Source: Methanobrevibacter_A sp964547125
GTDB lineage: Archaea; Methanobacteriota; Methanobacteria; Methanobacteriales; Methanobacteriaceae
DNA: 38,292 nucleotides
Assembly: GCA_964547125.1 (NCBI GenBank)
Contig: CAZJLS010000009.1
Coordinates: 1 to 38,292 of the forward strand
Reading direction: 5' to 3'
Shown: in pieces, positions 26,053 through 33,972 of the stretch
Layout: each line of letters begins with the position of its first letter
Position numbering within the stretch: position 1 is the first letter of the stretch
Translations under genes and position numbers: made by a program
Notes under the pieces: generated by a model
Database searches by the model: none
The model's input: the letters and a program-made list of their open reading frames with translations, nothing else
What the model was told of the DNA's origin: nothing

Positions 26053-26787
26053 TTATTCTGTTGAATCTTCACTTGTACTTGTTGTATCTTCTGTTGTGCT
26101 TGTCTCTTCTAATGTCCATTTTAGAACTTTTTTTACTGCATTTATTTCTTTTATTTTAACTCCAAAACGTTCTATTAGTTTTGGAATTTTTATTACAAAT
26201 TGTTTGTCATAATTTTCCCCATAGCTTATTAAAAAGAAGTTTGGAGTGTCTGGATTGTAATCTGATATTGTAACACCATCACTTGTAATGTTAACTCCTT
26301 CTCTTATCCAAAGTTTGCAGGATTCTTCAGGTGTTGGGATTTTGTTTATGTATACCCTATTTTCCCTTATTTTGTATTCTACTTCCCCATCTAAAGGTTT
26401 TAATAAGTTTTTTATCATTTCATCATAAGAGCTTGATGATTCTGTTTCAGTATTTTCATCTTCTGTTGATTCTGATGCTGGTGTTAATTTTACTGTTTTG
26501 CATTTACCGTGTCCTGCTTTATCACCACCACAGAAAACACAGTAATCTGCATCACAACCTTTTATGTTTCCTTTACTCTTTACTGCAGGTCCAGTATTTC
26601 CACAAGTTATTTCTCCATCTACTACACCTTTAACAGAGTTGCCTAATGTTCCAGCTACTAATGTTCCAGTTCTTTTGCAGTTAGGACAATAATTTTTATA
26701 GGTTCTTTTTACTGGTTTGTAAGGATTTTTTCCACCACAGCAACCACAAGTGGGATAACCTTCTGCTGTTATTGTATCATTAGCCAT
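26053..26787 (-). CDS. Tail hub fragment with zinc-ribbon domain
   Basis: 244 aa. Residues 1-100 are a cysteine-rich double zinc ribbon (Cys14, 16, 17, 34, 37, 62, 78, 83, 86 and 96). After an acidic Ser/Thr linker, residues about 133-225 resemble the middle domain of a hub protein (VEYKIRENRVYINKIP ... FFLISYGENYDKQFVIKIP, then LIERFG). The stop is 3 nt before the next fragment. No Shine-Dalgarno is visible. Confidence 0.6.
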   Translation of the reverse strand: MANDTITAEGYPTCGCCGGKNPYKPVKRTYKNYCPNCKRTGTLVAGTLGNSVKGVVDGEITCGNTGPAVKSKGNIKGCDADYCVFCGGDKAGHGKCKTVKLTPASESTEDENTETESSSSYDEMIKNLLKPLDGEVEYKIRENRVYINKIPTPEESCKLWIREGVNITSDGVTISDYNPDTPNFFLISYGENYDKQFVIKIPKLIERFGVKIKEINAVKKVLKWTLEETSTTEDTTSTSEDSTE

Positions 26788-26802
26788 AAAATATAGTATT
26801 TA

Positions 26803-27030
26803 TTAAATATGAGGTTCTGCTTGAACATATGCACCATTAGATTTCAGTATTAAGTCAAAACCATATAAATAGAACTTATAACATTCCCCATATTCTTTTT
26901 CAAATTCTGTTGTTTTTTCTGCTCTTTCTATTATTAAATCCCAGTTATTATAATTCCATTCTGATTCATCTACATGGGCTTTTAATATTCCTTTTAGCTC
27001 TTCTTTAGATATTGTCATTCCTTCAATCAT
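26803..27030 (-). CDS. Small protein between hub fragments (75 aa)
   Basis: Not recognised. 75 aa, mixed charge, with several aromatic residues (WNYNNWD, CYKFYLYGFD). It starts 5 nt after the stop of the transglutaminase-hub gene, and 15 nt separate it from the zinc-ribbon hub fragment. A second Met (residue 5) is possible as start. It may be a hub-associated chaperone, but nothing in the sequence proves this. Confidence 0.55.
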   Translation of the reverse strand: MIEGMTISKEELKGILKAHVDESEWNYNNWDLIIERAEKTTEFEKEYGECYKFYLYGFDLILKSNGAYVQAEPHI

Positions 27031-27035
27031 TTTGT

Positions 27036-28463
27036 TTAATTCATTAGTTGGTTTGTTCCACGACTATTATTTACATAACATAAATCTGCTGTTACCCATT
27101 TTCCATTATATTTTACTGCATTGTAGAAGTGTCCTGGAGTATGTATTATTATACATGGTATTCCAGCAACATCCATACAACATTTTAAGTATCTTGCACT
27201 GTCTCCACAGTTTAAACCAGGATTAGATTTTTTATAGTATGAATCTGTTGCACATTTATCTCTGTTACATTCGTATTTACAGTATTTTAGTCCTTTTTTA
27301 CATATTTGCCATACTTCTTTTGCATTTTTACCTTTCACTTCTGATGCATATGGTGCTGTAGATTTCCCTATTTTTGCATACATTTCACTTGTAATGTTAG
27401 CTGGTATTTGCCCATATCCATTTACTTTTGTTTTTAATGCATTACACATTGGAACATCTTCTGAGCATTCATTAAATTGTTTACTTGAATTTATATCTTC
27501 TGAATCATTGTTTGATGTGCTTACACTTGTCCAGCTAATTACATCATCTTGAAGATCTCTAAAGTCTATTATTGGTACTAGTCCTGCGGTTTTTATTACT
27601 TCTTCAAGTATTTTACTACGGTACATATTTTCATAACTTAATTTATCTTTTTCTTCTAAGAGTTTACCATAGTCATTTAATGTTAAATCTATTCCATCAC
27701 CAGTAATGTTTTCTTCTACTATCCATCCTAGTAGACTGTGTTCTAAACCAGTTATTTCTTGTATTATTTCTTCTTCGGCTTGTTTTTTTATTTGTTTTTT
27801 CTCATCTTCTGTTGGTGTTGGTGTTTCTATGCCTTTTTTGTTTAGTGTTTGTTTCTCTTTTATTTCTTTTTCTGTGTCTTTATTGTTTGTTATGTAAATG
27901 TTTGCCTTTAAGTTTGGAGTTTTAGTGTCTGTTTTTTCTTTTTTTATATCGTTTAGTGTTTTTGTTTCTGTTTTCTGGTGTTGTTCTATTAGTCTTTCTT
28001 TTTTTGTTTTTAATTGTTCTAATAGTTCTTTTTCTCTTGTATCTATTAGTCCTTGTAATTCTTCTTTGGTGAGATTTTGTTTAGGTTTCTTTCTTCCTGT
28101 TTTTATTAGTATTTTTTGTCCTTTATAGAGTTTTTTTAAGTCTTCAGTTGTGTATTTGATTTTTGTTTTCCCTTGTCCTGTAGGATTTTCATAGTCTCTG
28201 TTAAAGCTTATTTCGTATAGTTGATTGTATAGGTAGGTTTTTTCTGTTTCGCCTTGGTGGAGTTTAAATGTTTCTTGGTCTTCTGTTTCTTCTTCTGTTT
28301 CTAGGTTTTTATCTCCAGATTTGTATTTTTGGAAGTTTTCTTCATCTGTTTCATAGATATCTAGTTGGTGTATTATTGTGCTTGCTTGTTGTGGTTTTAG
28401 TGTGTTTTCGTTTAGTAGGTTATTGGTTTTTTGTTTGGATGTTGATTGTGTTTCCTCTTCCAT
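27036..28463 (-). CDS. Tail hub N-terminal part fused to a transglutaminase-like wall hydrolase
   Basis: 475 aa. The N-terminal half follows the first domains of XkdQ/gpD hubs (EISFNRDYENPTGQG, then GDGIDLTLNDYGKLLEE and MYRSKILEEVIKTAGLVP). These are interrupted by a Lys/Glu/Gln-rich helical insert at about 150-235. The C-terminal 150 residues form a transglutaminase-like domain with Cys419 (NCGDSA), His445 (PGHFYN) and Asp460 (TADLC). That is the triad class used by pseudomurein endoisopeptidases. The particle could thus carry its own wall-cutting enzyme at the tip. The start overlaps the upstream gene by 44 nt. The remaining hub domains are in separate downstream cistrons. Confidence 0.75.
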   Translation of the reverse strand: MEEETQSTSKQKTNNLLNENTLKPQQASTIIHQLDIYETDEENFQKYKSGDKNLETEEETEDQETFKLHQGETEKTYLYNQLYEISFNRDYENPTGQGKTKIKYTTEDLKKLYKGQKILIKTGRKKPKQNLTKEELQGLIDTREKELLEQLKTKKERLIEQHQKTETKTLNDIKKEKTDTKTPNLKANIYITNNKDTEKEIKEKQTLNKKGIETPTPTEDEKKQIKKQAEEEIIQEITGLEHSLLGWIVEENITGDGIDLTLNDYGKLLEEKDKLSYENMYRSKILEEVIKTAGLVPIIDFRDLQDDVISWTSVSTSNNDSEDINSSKQFNECSEDVPMCNALKTKVNGYGQIPANITSEMYAKIGKSTAPYASEVKGKNAKEVWQICKKGLKYCKYECNRDKCATDSYYKKSNPGLNCGDSARYLKCCMDVAGIPCIIIHTPGHFYNAVKYNGKWVTADLCYVNNSRGTNQLMN

Positions 28464-29037
28464 CTGTTAGGCTTTCTCCAATTTCTGAGTTTATTGTTTC
28501 TTTTTCTGTTTCTGTTTTTGGTGTTTTGTCTATGTTTCCTTTAGTTGTTTCTATGATTTTTTGGTTTTCTTCTGTGTATTCTTCTATTGTCATACTGGAT
28601 TCTGCACCTTCATAGATGGTATTTTGTGTTATATCTGATATGGTGTTTGGTATTTCTTTTATTGTGAATTCTACAGATAAACTGTTTGGTGTTGATTCTT
28701 CATAGTCTTTTTTTAATGTTACCATTGCTTTAAATGGTTCTCCCATTGCAGGACAAACTATCTCTGCAGGTTCTATAAGCATATCCCTTAATATTTTGTC
28801 ATGGATGTTTATTTTTTCTGGTGTTATAAATAGTGATGTTTTAAATGTGTATTGTCTTGGTACGAATTGTCCTTTGCTTACTTGTATTGTACCATTCATT
28901 ATGTGTTTTTCCGCCCACTCTCTTCTTGTAAATGGTTCAGAACCAGAGATTGTTTCTGCATACATTGGATAACCATTGATTTCTATGTCTTGGTTTGTGT
29001 ATTCTATTGGTTGGTATTCCCATCTTTGTGTTATCAT
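28420..29037 (-). CDS. Tail tube-baseplate junction-like protein
   Basis: 205 aa, placed between the tape measure and the hub, where contractile-tailed phages encode the LysM/gp53-like junction protein. No LysM domain is seen. Residues about 40-130 (EWAEKHIMNGTIQVSKGQFVPRQ ... FKAMVTLKKDY) are beta-rich, and the C-terminus is Thr/Glu-rich and probably disordered. It is the first gene after the internal promoter. Role is inferred from gene order. Confidence 0.55.
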   Translation of the reverse strand: MITQRWEYQPIEYTNQDIEINGYPMYAETISGSEPFTRREWAEKHIMNGTIQVSKGQFVPRQYTFKTSLFITPEKINIHDKILRDMLIEPAEIVCPAMGEPFKAMVTLKKDYEESTPNSLSVEFTIKEIPNTISDITQNTIYEGAESSMTIEEYTEENQKIIETTKGNIDKTPKTETEKETINSEIGESLTDGRGNTINIQTKNQ

Positions 29038-29104
29038 AGAGTTATTACATCTTCAATTTAATAATTTTAGAGTATATTCAGCATTTAATATTTTTTTAAT
29101 TGTG

Positions 29105-29117
29105 ATAAATCAAGTAA
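29105..29117. repeat. 13-bp direct repeat, copy 2
   Basis: ATAAATCAAGTAA, identical to 6641-6653, just downstream (in transcription) of the TATA box at 29119-29127, so near the expected transcription start. The shared T11 element lies 20 bp to its right. Confidence 0.4.
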
Positions 29118-29132
29118 CTTATATATACAACG
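29117..29132 (-). promoter_or_regulatory. Internal promoter of the baseplate-fibre-lysin operon
   Basis: The minus strand reads TTGTATATATAAG, the best TATA box in the cluster. It is in the only large gap among structural genes (29038-29270) and right after a hairpin-plus-T terminator. A start about 25 nt downstream gives a leader of about 60 nt for the gene at 29037. Confidence 0.5.
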
Positions 29133-29138
29133 AAAAAT

Positions 29139-29178
29139 AAAAAAAAAAAGTATATGATAAGGTTCTTATGAACCCCTT
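29139..29178 (-). terminator. Hairpin plus T11 terminator after the tape measure gene
   Basis: On the minus strand, AAGGGGTTCATAAGAACCTT folds as a GGTTC/GAACC stem with an ATAA loop and is followed 9 nt later by a run of 11 T. This is a stronger terminator shape than elsewhere in the window. It would separate the sheath-tape measure unit from the baseplate unit. Confidence 0.6.
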
Positions 29179-29270
29179 ATATAACTCATAATCGCAATAA
29201 TTAAACCTATGGTTTCAAGGGCAATACCACAGATTATTGCGATTTCTATTTTTCGTAATATTTTGAATTT
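29166..29270 (-). other. In-frame open extension past the tape measure TAG, encoding a membrane helix
   Basis: Directly after the TAG of the tape measure gene the same frame stays open for 34 codons, to a TAA at 29166. The codons encode a basic start (KFKILRKIE) and a hydrophobic helix (IAIICGIALETIGLIIAIM) with YIRGS at the end. There is no ATG, GTG or TTG before the helix, so it could be made only by TAG readthrough or non-standard initiation. Arms AATCGCAATAAT/ATTATTGCGATT form a 12-bp inverted repeat within it. It may instead be a decayed tail of the gene. Confidence 0.4.
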
Positions 29271-32200
29271 CTATGCAGTTCTTACATTTCCAATGTTTTG
29301 TAGTGATTCAAATGCTTGTATCATGATTTGTTGTGATTCTTTTTGTGTCATGTTTCTTGCATCTATTGGAACTGCACCTGCAGATACATTTATTATTGTA
29401 GTTTTTGTGTTTCCATTAGTGTTTATATAGTTTCCACCTGTATCCTGTATTGTTTCTATTTTTCCCAAATTATCTAAACTTTGTATGTCTTTAATATCTG
29501 TGTTTATATCTGTTATTGTGTCGTTTATTTTAAGTTCCGGGTTTTTAAATCCTGTTGATAGGGCTTGTCCTAGTTTTACTCCAGCATTATATAGTAAGTT
29601 TTGACCTTTGGATATGGAGTTTAATGTGTAGATTATTTCTTGGCTTGTTGTTCTTGCTATTCGTCCTGGTGATTGTTGTTGAAGTCCTTCTCTTTGGTAT
29701 GAGTCACTTAAGGCTCTGCCTAATGCTGCTCCTGCAGATGAGAATCTTGGTATTGCTGCATTTAGTGTCTGTAATGTATAGTTGATTTCTGTTTGTGTTA
29801 TTGTTTTTAATCCTTTAATACTATTGGAGTATGATGTTTTTAAACTGTTTCCTGCTTGTTGTCCTTTTGTTCTTGATAGTGTTACCAGTCTTGTTAATAT
29901 TGTATTCATTAATTGTGTTAGTATAAGACTTAATGTGCTGATTCCTATTTTTATACCTTGGCTTATGTTTTTTCCTATATTAACTCCACCATTTCGCATT
30001 TTTGGTATTGAGCTTGTTAGAATTGCACTTATCTGTTTTATAGTATTTGATATTTGGACAACAGCACTTGCAGTACCCTGCATATTTGATCCATTATTTT
30101 GACTTGTTCCAGTTTTACTTGCAAGTTGTTGGTTAAACCATGTAATATCATCTACTGCTGATAATAATTGTTGAAGTGCAGGTTTTAAACTATTATTTCC
30201 CCCTATTGCTCCTGCAACCATTCCACCTATACCATTATTTGCATTTGCACTTCCACTTGCTTGATTTATACTTGCTACTGCATTTTTAACACTATCTATT
30301 GTTGATTTTATTCTTACAATAGCTTGACCAGTTTGTACTAATGCTTGTATTTTTGTTGTGTCTAATTGTTGAACATTTAAATTTGAAATACTGGTATTGA
30401 AACTTGCTAAACTTTGAGCTGTGGATTTGATTTGATTTAACATTGGAGTTAAAAGTGCATTTGTTATTGCTCCACCAACAGCATTAAGAATACCCCCTCC
30501 TAAACCATTCATATTTACAAGAGAAAATTGGATTGTCCGTATTGCATTAATAATTAGTTTCATTGCATTAATAGATTGGCTTAAATTCTGAACATTTGAT
30601 GGATTGAACTGTGCCATACCAGTAGAAACTGTGTTAAACTTTTGAATAAACTCTTTAATTCCAGTTATTATGCCCCCTGGAGCTACTAATTCCATCAGTT
30701 GATCTTTTGATGATTTAAATCCAGATGCTATCCAACTTTTAAGATTATCAAATGTAATACCTACCATTGAACTTGCAGCACTTTCAACAGCTTTAAGTGC
30801 AGATGCAACTTGCCTAATAGCTTGAATACCTGTATCCACCCCTTGAATTTGACTAGCAACAGTACCTAATGCTGCAATACTTAATAAAGGAGCAACCATA
30901 CTTAAAATAAAAGCAGATAACATAGCCATCATAAGAATAATCGCAGCACCCCCAACAATTGCACCTAAAACAGCACCAACACCAGAAGCCACAAGTAAAA
31001 CTGCAACTGCAAACAATGGTAAAAATGGAGCAAGCATTATTAAAACATTAGAAACTGTTTGAACCCCTTGAATTCCTGCTTGAACTTGACTGCTTAAACC
31101 TTGATAAACACTACCCGTTGCTGCAAGAGCTAAAATAGGAGCAATCATTAAAAGTAAAACTTCACTAATTAAAGCAAAAACAACAGCAATACCAACTGCA
31201 GCAGTAATACCTCCATTAACAATCGACGATGTACTAACATTTAACTTATCTAATGCAACAACCAATAAAGCCACACCAGAACCAAGTAAAATTAGAATTG
31301 GAGCAATAGCAATCATACCCTGTATTCCAGATTCAATATTTCCTTTATTTGCCCTATAAGTTTTACCAATTTCAGAAATAATTGCCATCTCCAACCAAAC
31401 ACCCACTAAAACTTCTGCAATAAGTAAAAAAATACCTGCAATAATAACTGCAGCCTTAACAAACTTCATAATAATATTTTTTAACTTATTAACATGATCT
31501 GCCTTATTAAATGTTTCACCAGCTTCTTCAACATCCCCTGCAACTTCACCAGTTTTCTCAATATCACCTGCAACACCTCCACCACCTTTAGTTTTAGAAT
31601 CACCATCTGGCAAATCAACACTAGAACCAGTAGAACCACCAGTACTTGGAACCGTTGTATTAGCAACACCATTCATTTTATCTTTAACCTTAGATAAAAC
31701 ACCCGATATATCACTCCAAGCTTGCTTTAACTGTTGAACACCAGCCAATGTTGTGTTAATACTACTCATAGTAGAAACAATACCAGATAATGCCATATCT
31801 GCACCAATAAGAACCTTAGCTGGGAAACCATCAGCAGCTTCATTCCATTCAATAAATGCAATCTTAGCCTCTTTTAAATAAGGAAGTAACTCATTACCAA
31901 TAGCTTTACCTTCACGACTAAAAGTCTTAGAAAGTAAAGCATCCACTCCCTCATTAGTCTGCATTAACTCACGAGTATCACCAATAACAGCATCCACAGC
32001 CTTAAGATAACCTTCAACATTAGTAGCTTCACCATCCCAAAAACCAGTATTTATTAAAGCATCTTCAGTAAGTTTATACTGATCAAGAGAAGCAAAAGAA
32101 CCTTTAAGACCTTTACTTAAATCATTCATTGCTTTTTCTGCTCTAGCAGTAGAACCAGTACTGGCAAGAACATACTGACCAAAATTAGCCATAGTATTAG

Positions 32201-32621
32201 ATGCATGTTCAATTTGACTATCTGCAATACCTGTTGCAGCTTTAAAATTAGCCATAGCAGGCATCATTTCATTTAAACTAATAAGACTAGTGTTTGTTAA
32301 CTCATCCAAATGCTTATAAACACTTTCATAATTAGTTTCAGCATCATCAAGAATATTTTTAAGAAGTACCTTACCAGTCTCTGCACTACTAGCATTACCA
32401 ATAGTTAACTCATAAATATTCCTACTAGAAGCAAAAGCAATAGCATTAGTTAGTGCAGAATCAACCATACTAATACCACGACTTAACTCACCAATAGCAT
32501 TACCTCCAGAACGAGCACTACTAGTTATACCATCCACATTACCTTTAACATTATCTATTGTAGATGATGCATTATCCTCTGCAAGTAATCTTAAAATTAT
32601 ATCTGCACTTACTCCAGCCAT
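29271..32621 (-). CDS. Tail tape measure protein
   Basis: 1116 aa, the usual long protein between the tail-assembly chaperones and the hub. It has an N-terminal helical region (DIILRLLAEDNASSTIDNVKG) and a central block of strongly hydrophobic helices at about residues 385-610. The long Ala/Ser/Gln-rich helical C-terminus has repeating hydrophobic heptads. By the usual ruler rule of about 0.15 nm per residue the tail would be near 165 nm. It ends in TAG, while nearly all neighbours end in TAA. Codon use changes from NNT-rich in the 5' half to NNA/NNC-rich in the 3' third. Confidence 0.85.
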   Translation of the reverse strand: MAGVSADIILRLLAEDNASSTIDNVKGNVDGITSSARSGGNAIGELSRGISMVDSALTNAIAFASSRNIYELTIGNASSAETGKVLLKNILDDAETNYESVYKHLDELTNTSLISLNEMMPAMANFKAATGIADSQIEHASNTMANFGQYVLASTGSTARAEKAMNDLSKGLKGSFASLDQYKLTEDALINTGFWDGEATNVEGYLKAVDAVIGDTRELMQTNEGVDALLSKTFSREGKAIGNELLPYLKEAKIAFIEWNEAADGFPAKVLIGADMALSGIVSTMSSINTTLAGVQQLKQAWSDISGVLSKVKDKMNGVANTTVPSTGGSTGSSVDLPDGDSKTKGGGGVAGDIEKTGEVAGDVEEAGETFNKADHVNKLKNIIMKFVKAAVIIAGIFLLIAEVLVGVWLEMAIISEIGKTYRANKGNIESGIQGMIAIAPILILLGSGVALLVVALDKLNVSTSSIVNGGITAAVGIAVVFALISEVLLLMIAPILALAATGSVYQGLSSQVQAGIQGVQTVSNVLIMLAPFLPLFAVAVLLVASGVGAVLGAIVGGAAIILMMAMLSAFILSMVAPLLSIAALGTVASQIQGVDTGIQAIRQVASALKAVESAASSMVGITFDNLKSWIASGFKSSKDQLMELVAPGGIITGIKEFIQKFNTVSTGMAQFNPSNVQNLSQSINAMKLIINAIRTIQFSLVNMNGLGGGILNAVGGAITNALLTPMLNQIKSTAQSLASFNTSISNLNVQQLDTTKIQALVQTGQAIVRIKSTIDSVKNAVASINQASGSANANNGIGGMVAGAIGGNNSLKPALQQLLSAVDDITWFNQQLASKTGTSQNNGSNMQGTASAVVQISNTIKQISAILTSSIPKMRNGGVNIGKNISQGIKIGISTLSLILTQLMNTILTRLVTLSRTKGQQAGNSLKTSYSNSIKGLKTITQTEINYTLQTLNAAIPRFSSAGAALGRALSDSYQREGLQQQSPGRIARTTSQEIIYTLNSISKGQNLLYNAGVKLGQALSTGFKNPELKINDTITDINTDIKDIQSLDNLGKIETIQDTGGNYINTNGNTKTTIINVSAGAVPIDARNMTQKESQQIMIQAFESLQNIGNVRTA

Positions 32622-32629
32622 AAAAATTC

Positions 32630-32833
32630 TTATTTAGATTTCCTTTTTAATTCTTTGTATTCTTTCTGTTCTTCTCGTATGATACTCGTATATTTTAATA
32701 TAAGAAATTTAATATCTGGTTCGTATTTGTGTTTTATTACTTTACTTACTCTCCAACCTAAATGTTTACTTACACGAAAATATACTTCACCAATAATTGT
32801 GTTAGCTAGTTGGAAATAAACGGAAGTTATCAT
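32630..32833 (-). CDS. Second tail-assembly chaperone ORF (67 aa)
   Basis: 67 aa in the +1 frame relative to the preceding gene and overlapping its last 32 nt. This is the position where many phages make a frameshifted G-T type chaperone. Its own frame has a TAA three codons upstream of the ATG and no classic slippery heptamer is seen. Initiation at the ATG within the overlap (GAGGATGATAAC) is therefore more likely than frameshifting. The product is basic and hydrophobic-aromatic (VYFQLANTIIGEVYFRVSKHL). Confidence 0.6.
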   Translation of the reverse strand: MITSVYFQLANTIIGEVYFRVSKHLGWRVSKVIKHKYEPDIKFLILKYTSIIREEQKEYKELKRKSK

Positions 32834-33524
32834 CCTCAGTTAAACCTAATAATCTTTCAACTTCCACAAATACACTTATTCTTTGGTTTAATGGGAATTT
32901 CTTCCAAAATGTTAAACGTTCTTCAAAATTATCTTCTCTCTCATCTTCAAGGATTAATTGGTTTGCAAGGAACTTTGTTATAAGTTCATCTTGATTTTCT
33001 TCGGCATTTTTATTTATTTCATTGTTTATTTTATCAACGATTTTAGCTTCTTCTAAGCTTAATTTTTGCCCAGATTGGCTTTTTGCAAATAATCGTTTTT
33101 CATAAGCATTATAATCTTTAAATAAATCTAAGTCTAAGCTTAGTGCTTGGAGTGCTCTACTGTCTGTTATTGGTTTAACTTTAAATGTCATTTGGAAAAT
33201 TTTGCCAAAGTAGGGTAATTGGCAGGTTAAACGTCTATAATCATCCTTATCCAGTATTTTTATTAAGTCATTACTTGTTTTTATGACTTCTACTGTTTTA
33301 TTATGAGCTTCACTTATCTCATTTATATTATATTTGCTTATTGCTTTTCTCCAACGCCCAAGTGCTTTTTTTATTATTTGAAACTCTTCATCATCTATTT
33401 TTTCATGGTTTTGGATTTTTTCAGCAATTTTTCTCTCTTTCTTGTTTAGCTCTTCTTTTGGTATTCTTTTTAGCTCTTCTGGAAATTTTACATCTAATAA
33501 GTATTGGTTTATTTCTTTACTCAT
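32802..33524 (-). CDS. Tail-assembly chaperone-like protein
   Basis: 240 aa, alpha-helical and charged (EELKRIPKEELNKKERKIAEKI), between the tube gene and the tape measure. That slot is taken by XkdN/gpG-type chaperones in contractile tails. The C-terminus (FVEVERLLGLTEDDNF) overlaps the next ORF. No strong family motif was seen, so the call rests on order, helix content and the overlapping partner. Confidence 0.6.
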   Translation of the reverse strand: MSKEINQYLLDVKFPEELKRIPKEELNKKERKIAEKIQNHEKIDDEEFQIIKKALGRWRKAISKYNINEISEAHNKTVEVIKTSNDLIKILDKDDYRRLTCQLPYFGKIFQMTFKVKPITDSRALQALSLDLDLFKDYNAYEKRLFAKSQSGQKLSLEEAKIVDKINNEINKNAEENQDELITKFLANQLILEDEREDNFEERLTFWKKFPLNQRISVFVEVERLLGLTEDDNFRLFPTS

Positions 33525-33534
33525 AATATCTTTT

Positions 33535-33963
33535 TTAATAGGATTTTCTTCTAAGTGCTTCGCCTTTTATTGTTTGTTTTGGTTTATCTGATAATTCGAA
33601 GCTATCTGAATCTAATTGACATCCATATAATGCTCCTTTTTCAACATAATCTCCCCCTTCTATGAAATTATAGAATGTTAATGTGAAGCCATACATATCT
33701 CCTTTTTGGCTTTGCCATAAATTACGGAAGAAGTCTAAGTCTTCAACATCACCTAATTCAAAAGTGTGTTCTTCACTGCTTTTTTGCCATGCATATCCTT
33801 CATAACTTGAGATGCTTGTTTTTCGCTCTAGTGTTATTTTGCTTTCTATTTTCACAGATCCAACTATTGCTACTTTGCTTGTTCCGTCTTTTTGTCTTAT
33901 TCTGACTTCTCCAAGGTCGTAGTATTGGTCTGAGCTTTCTTGTTTTGTTTCTGTTGCTGCCAT
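33535..33963 (-). CDS. Tail tube protein
   Basis: 142 aa, beta-rich, of the right length and place (directly after the sheath gene) for the inner tube subunit of a contractile tail. The layout is like the XkdM-type tube: YYDLGEVRIRQKDGTSKVA, then VKIESKITLERKT, then FTLTFYNFIEGGD. No Shine-Dalgarno; the A/T spacer to the sheath stop is 9 nt. Confidence 0.7.
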   Translation of the reverse strand: MAATETKQESSDQYYDLGEVRIRQKDGTSKVAIVGSVKIESKITLERKTSISSYEGYAWQKSSEEHTFELGDVEDLDFFRNLWQSQKGDMYGFTLTFYNFIEGGDYVEKGALYGCQLDSDSFELSDKPKQTIKGEALRRKSY

Positions 33964-33972
33964 GATTTAATT

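Noticed and set aside
29191..29248. Separate small RNA gene or riboswitch from the 12-bp inverted repeat
   Set aside because: The arms encode the symmetrical Ile/Ala residues of an in-frame hydrophobic helix, and no conserved riboswitch core was recognised. It is kept only as a possible part of the read-through case.
32802..32833. Programmed -1 frameshift between the two tail-assembly chaperone ORFs
   Set aside because: The second ORF is in the +1 frame, has a stop codon only three codons upstream of its ATG, and no slippery heptamer is present. Start within the overlap is simpler.
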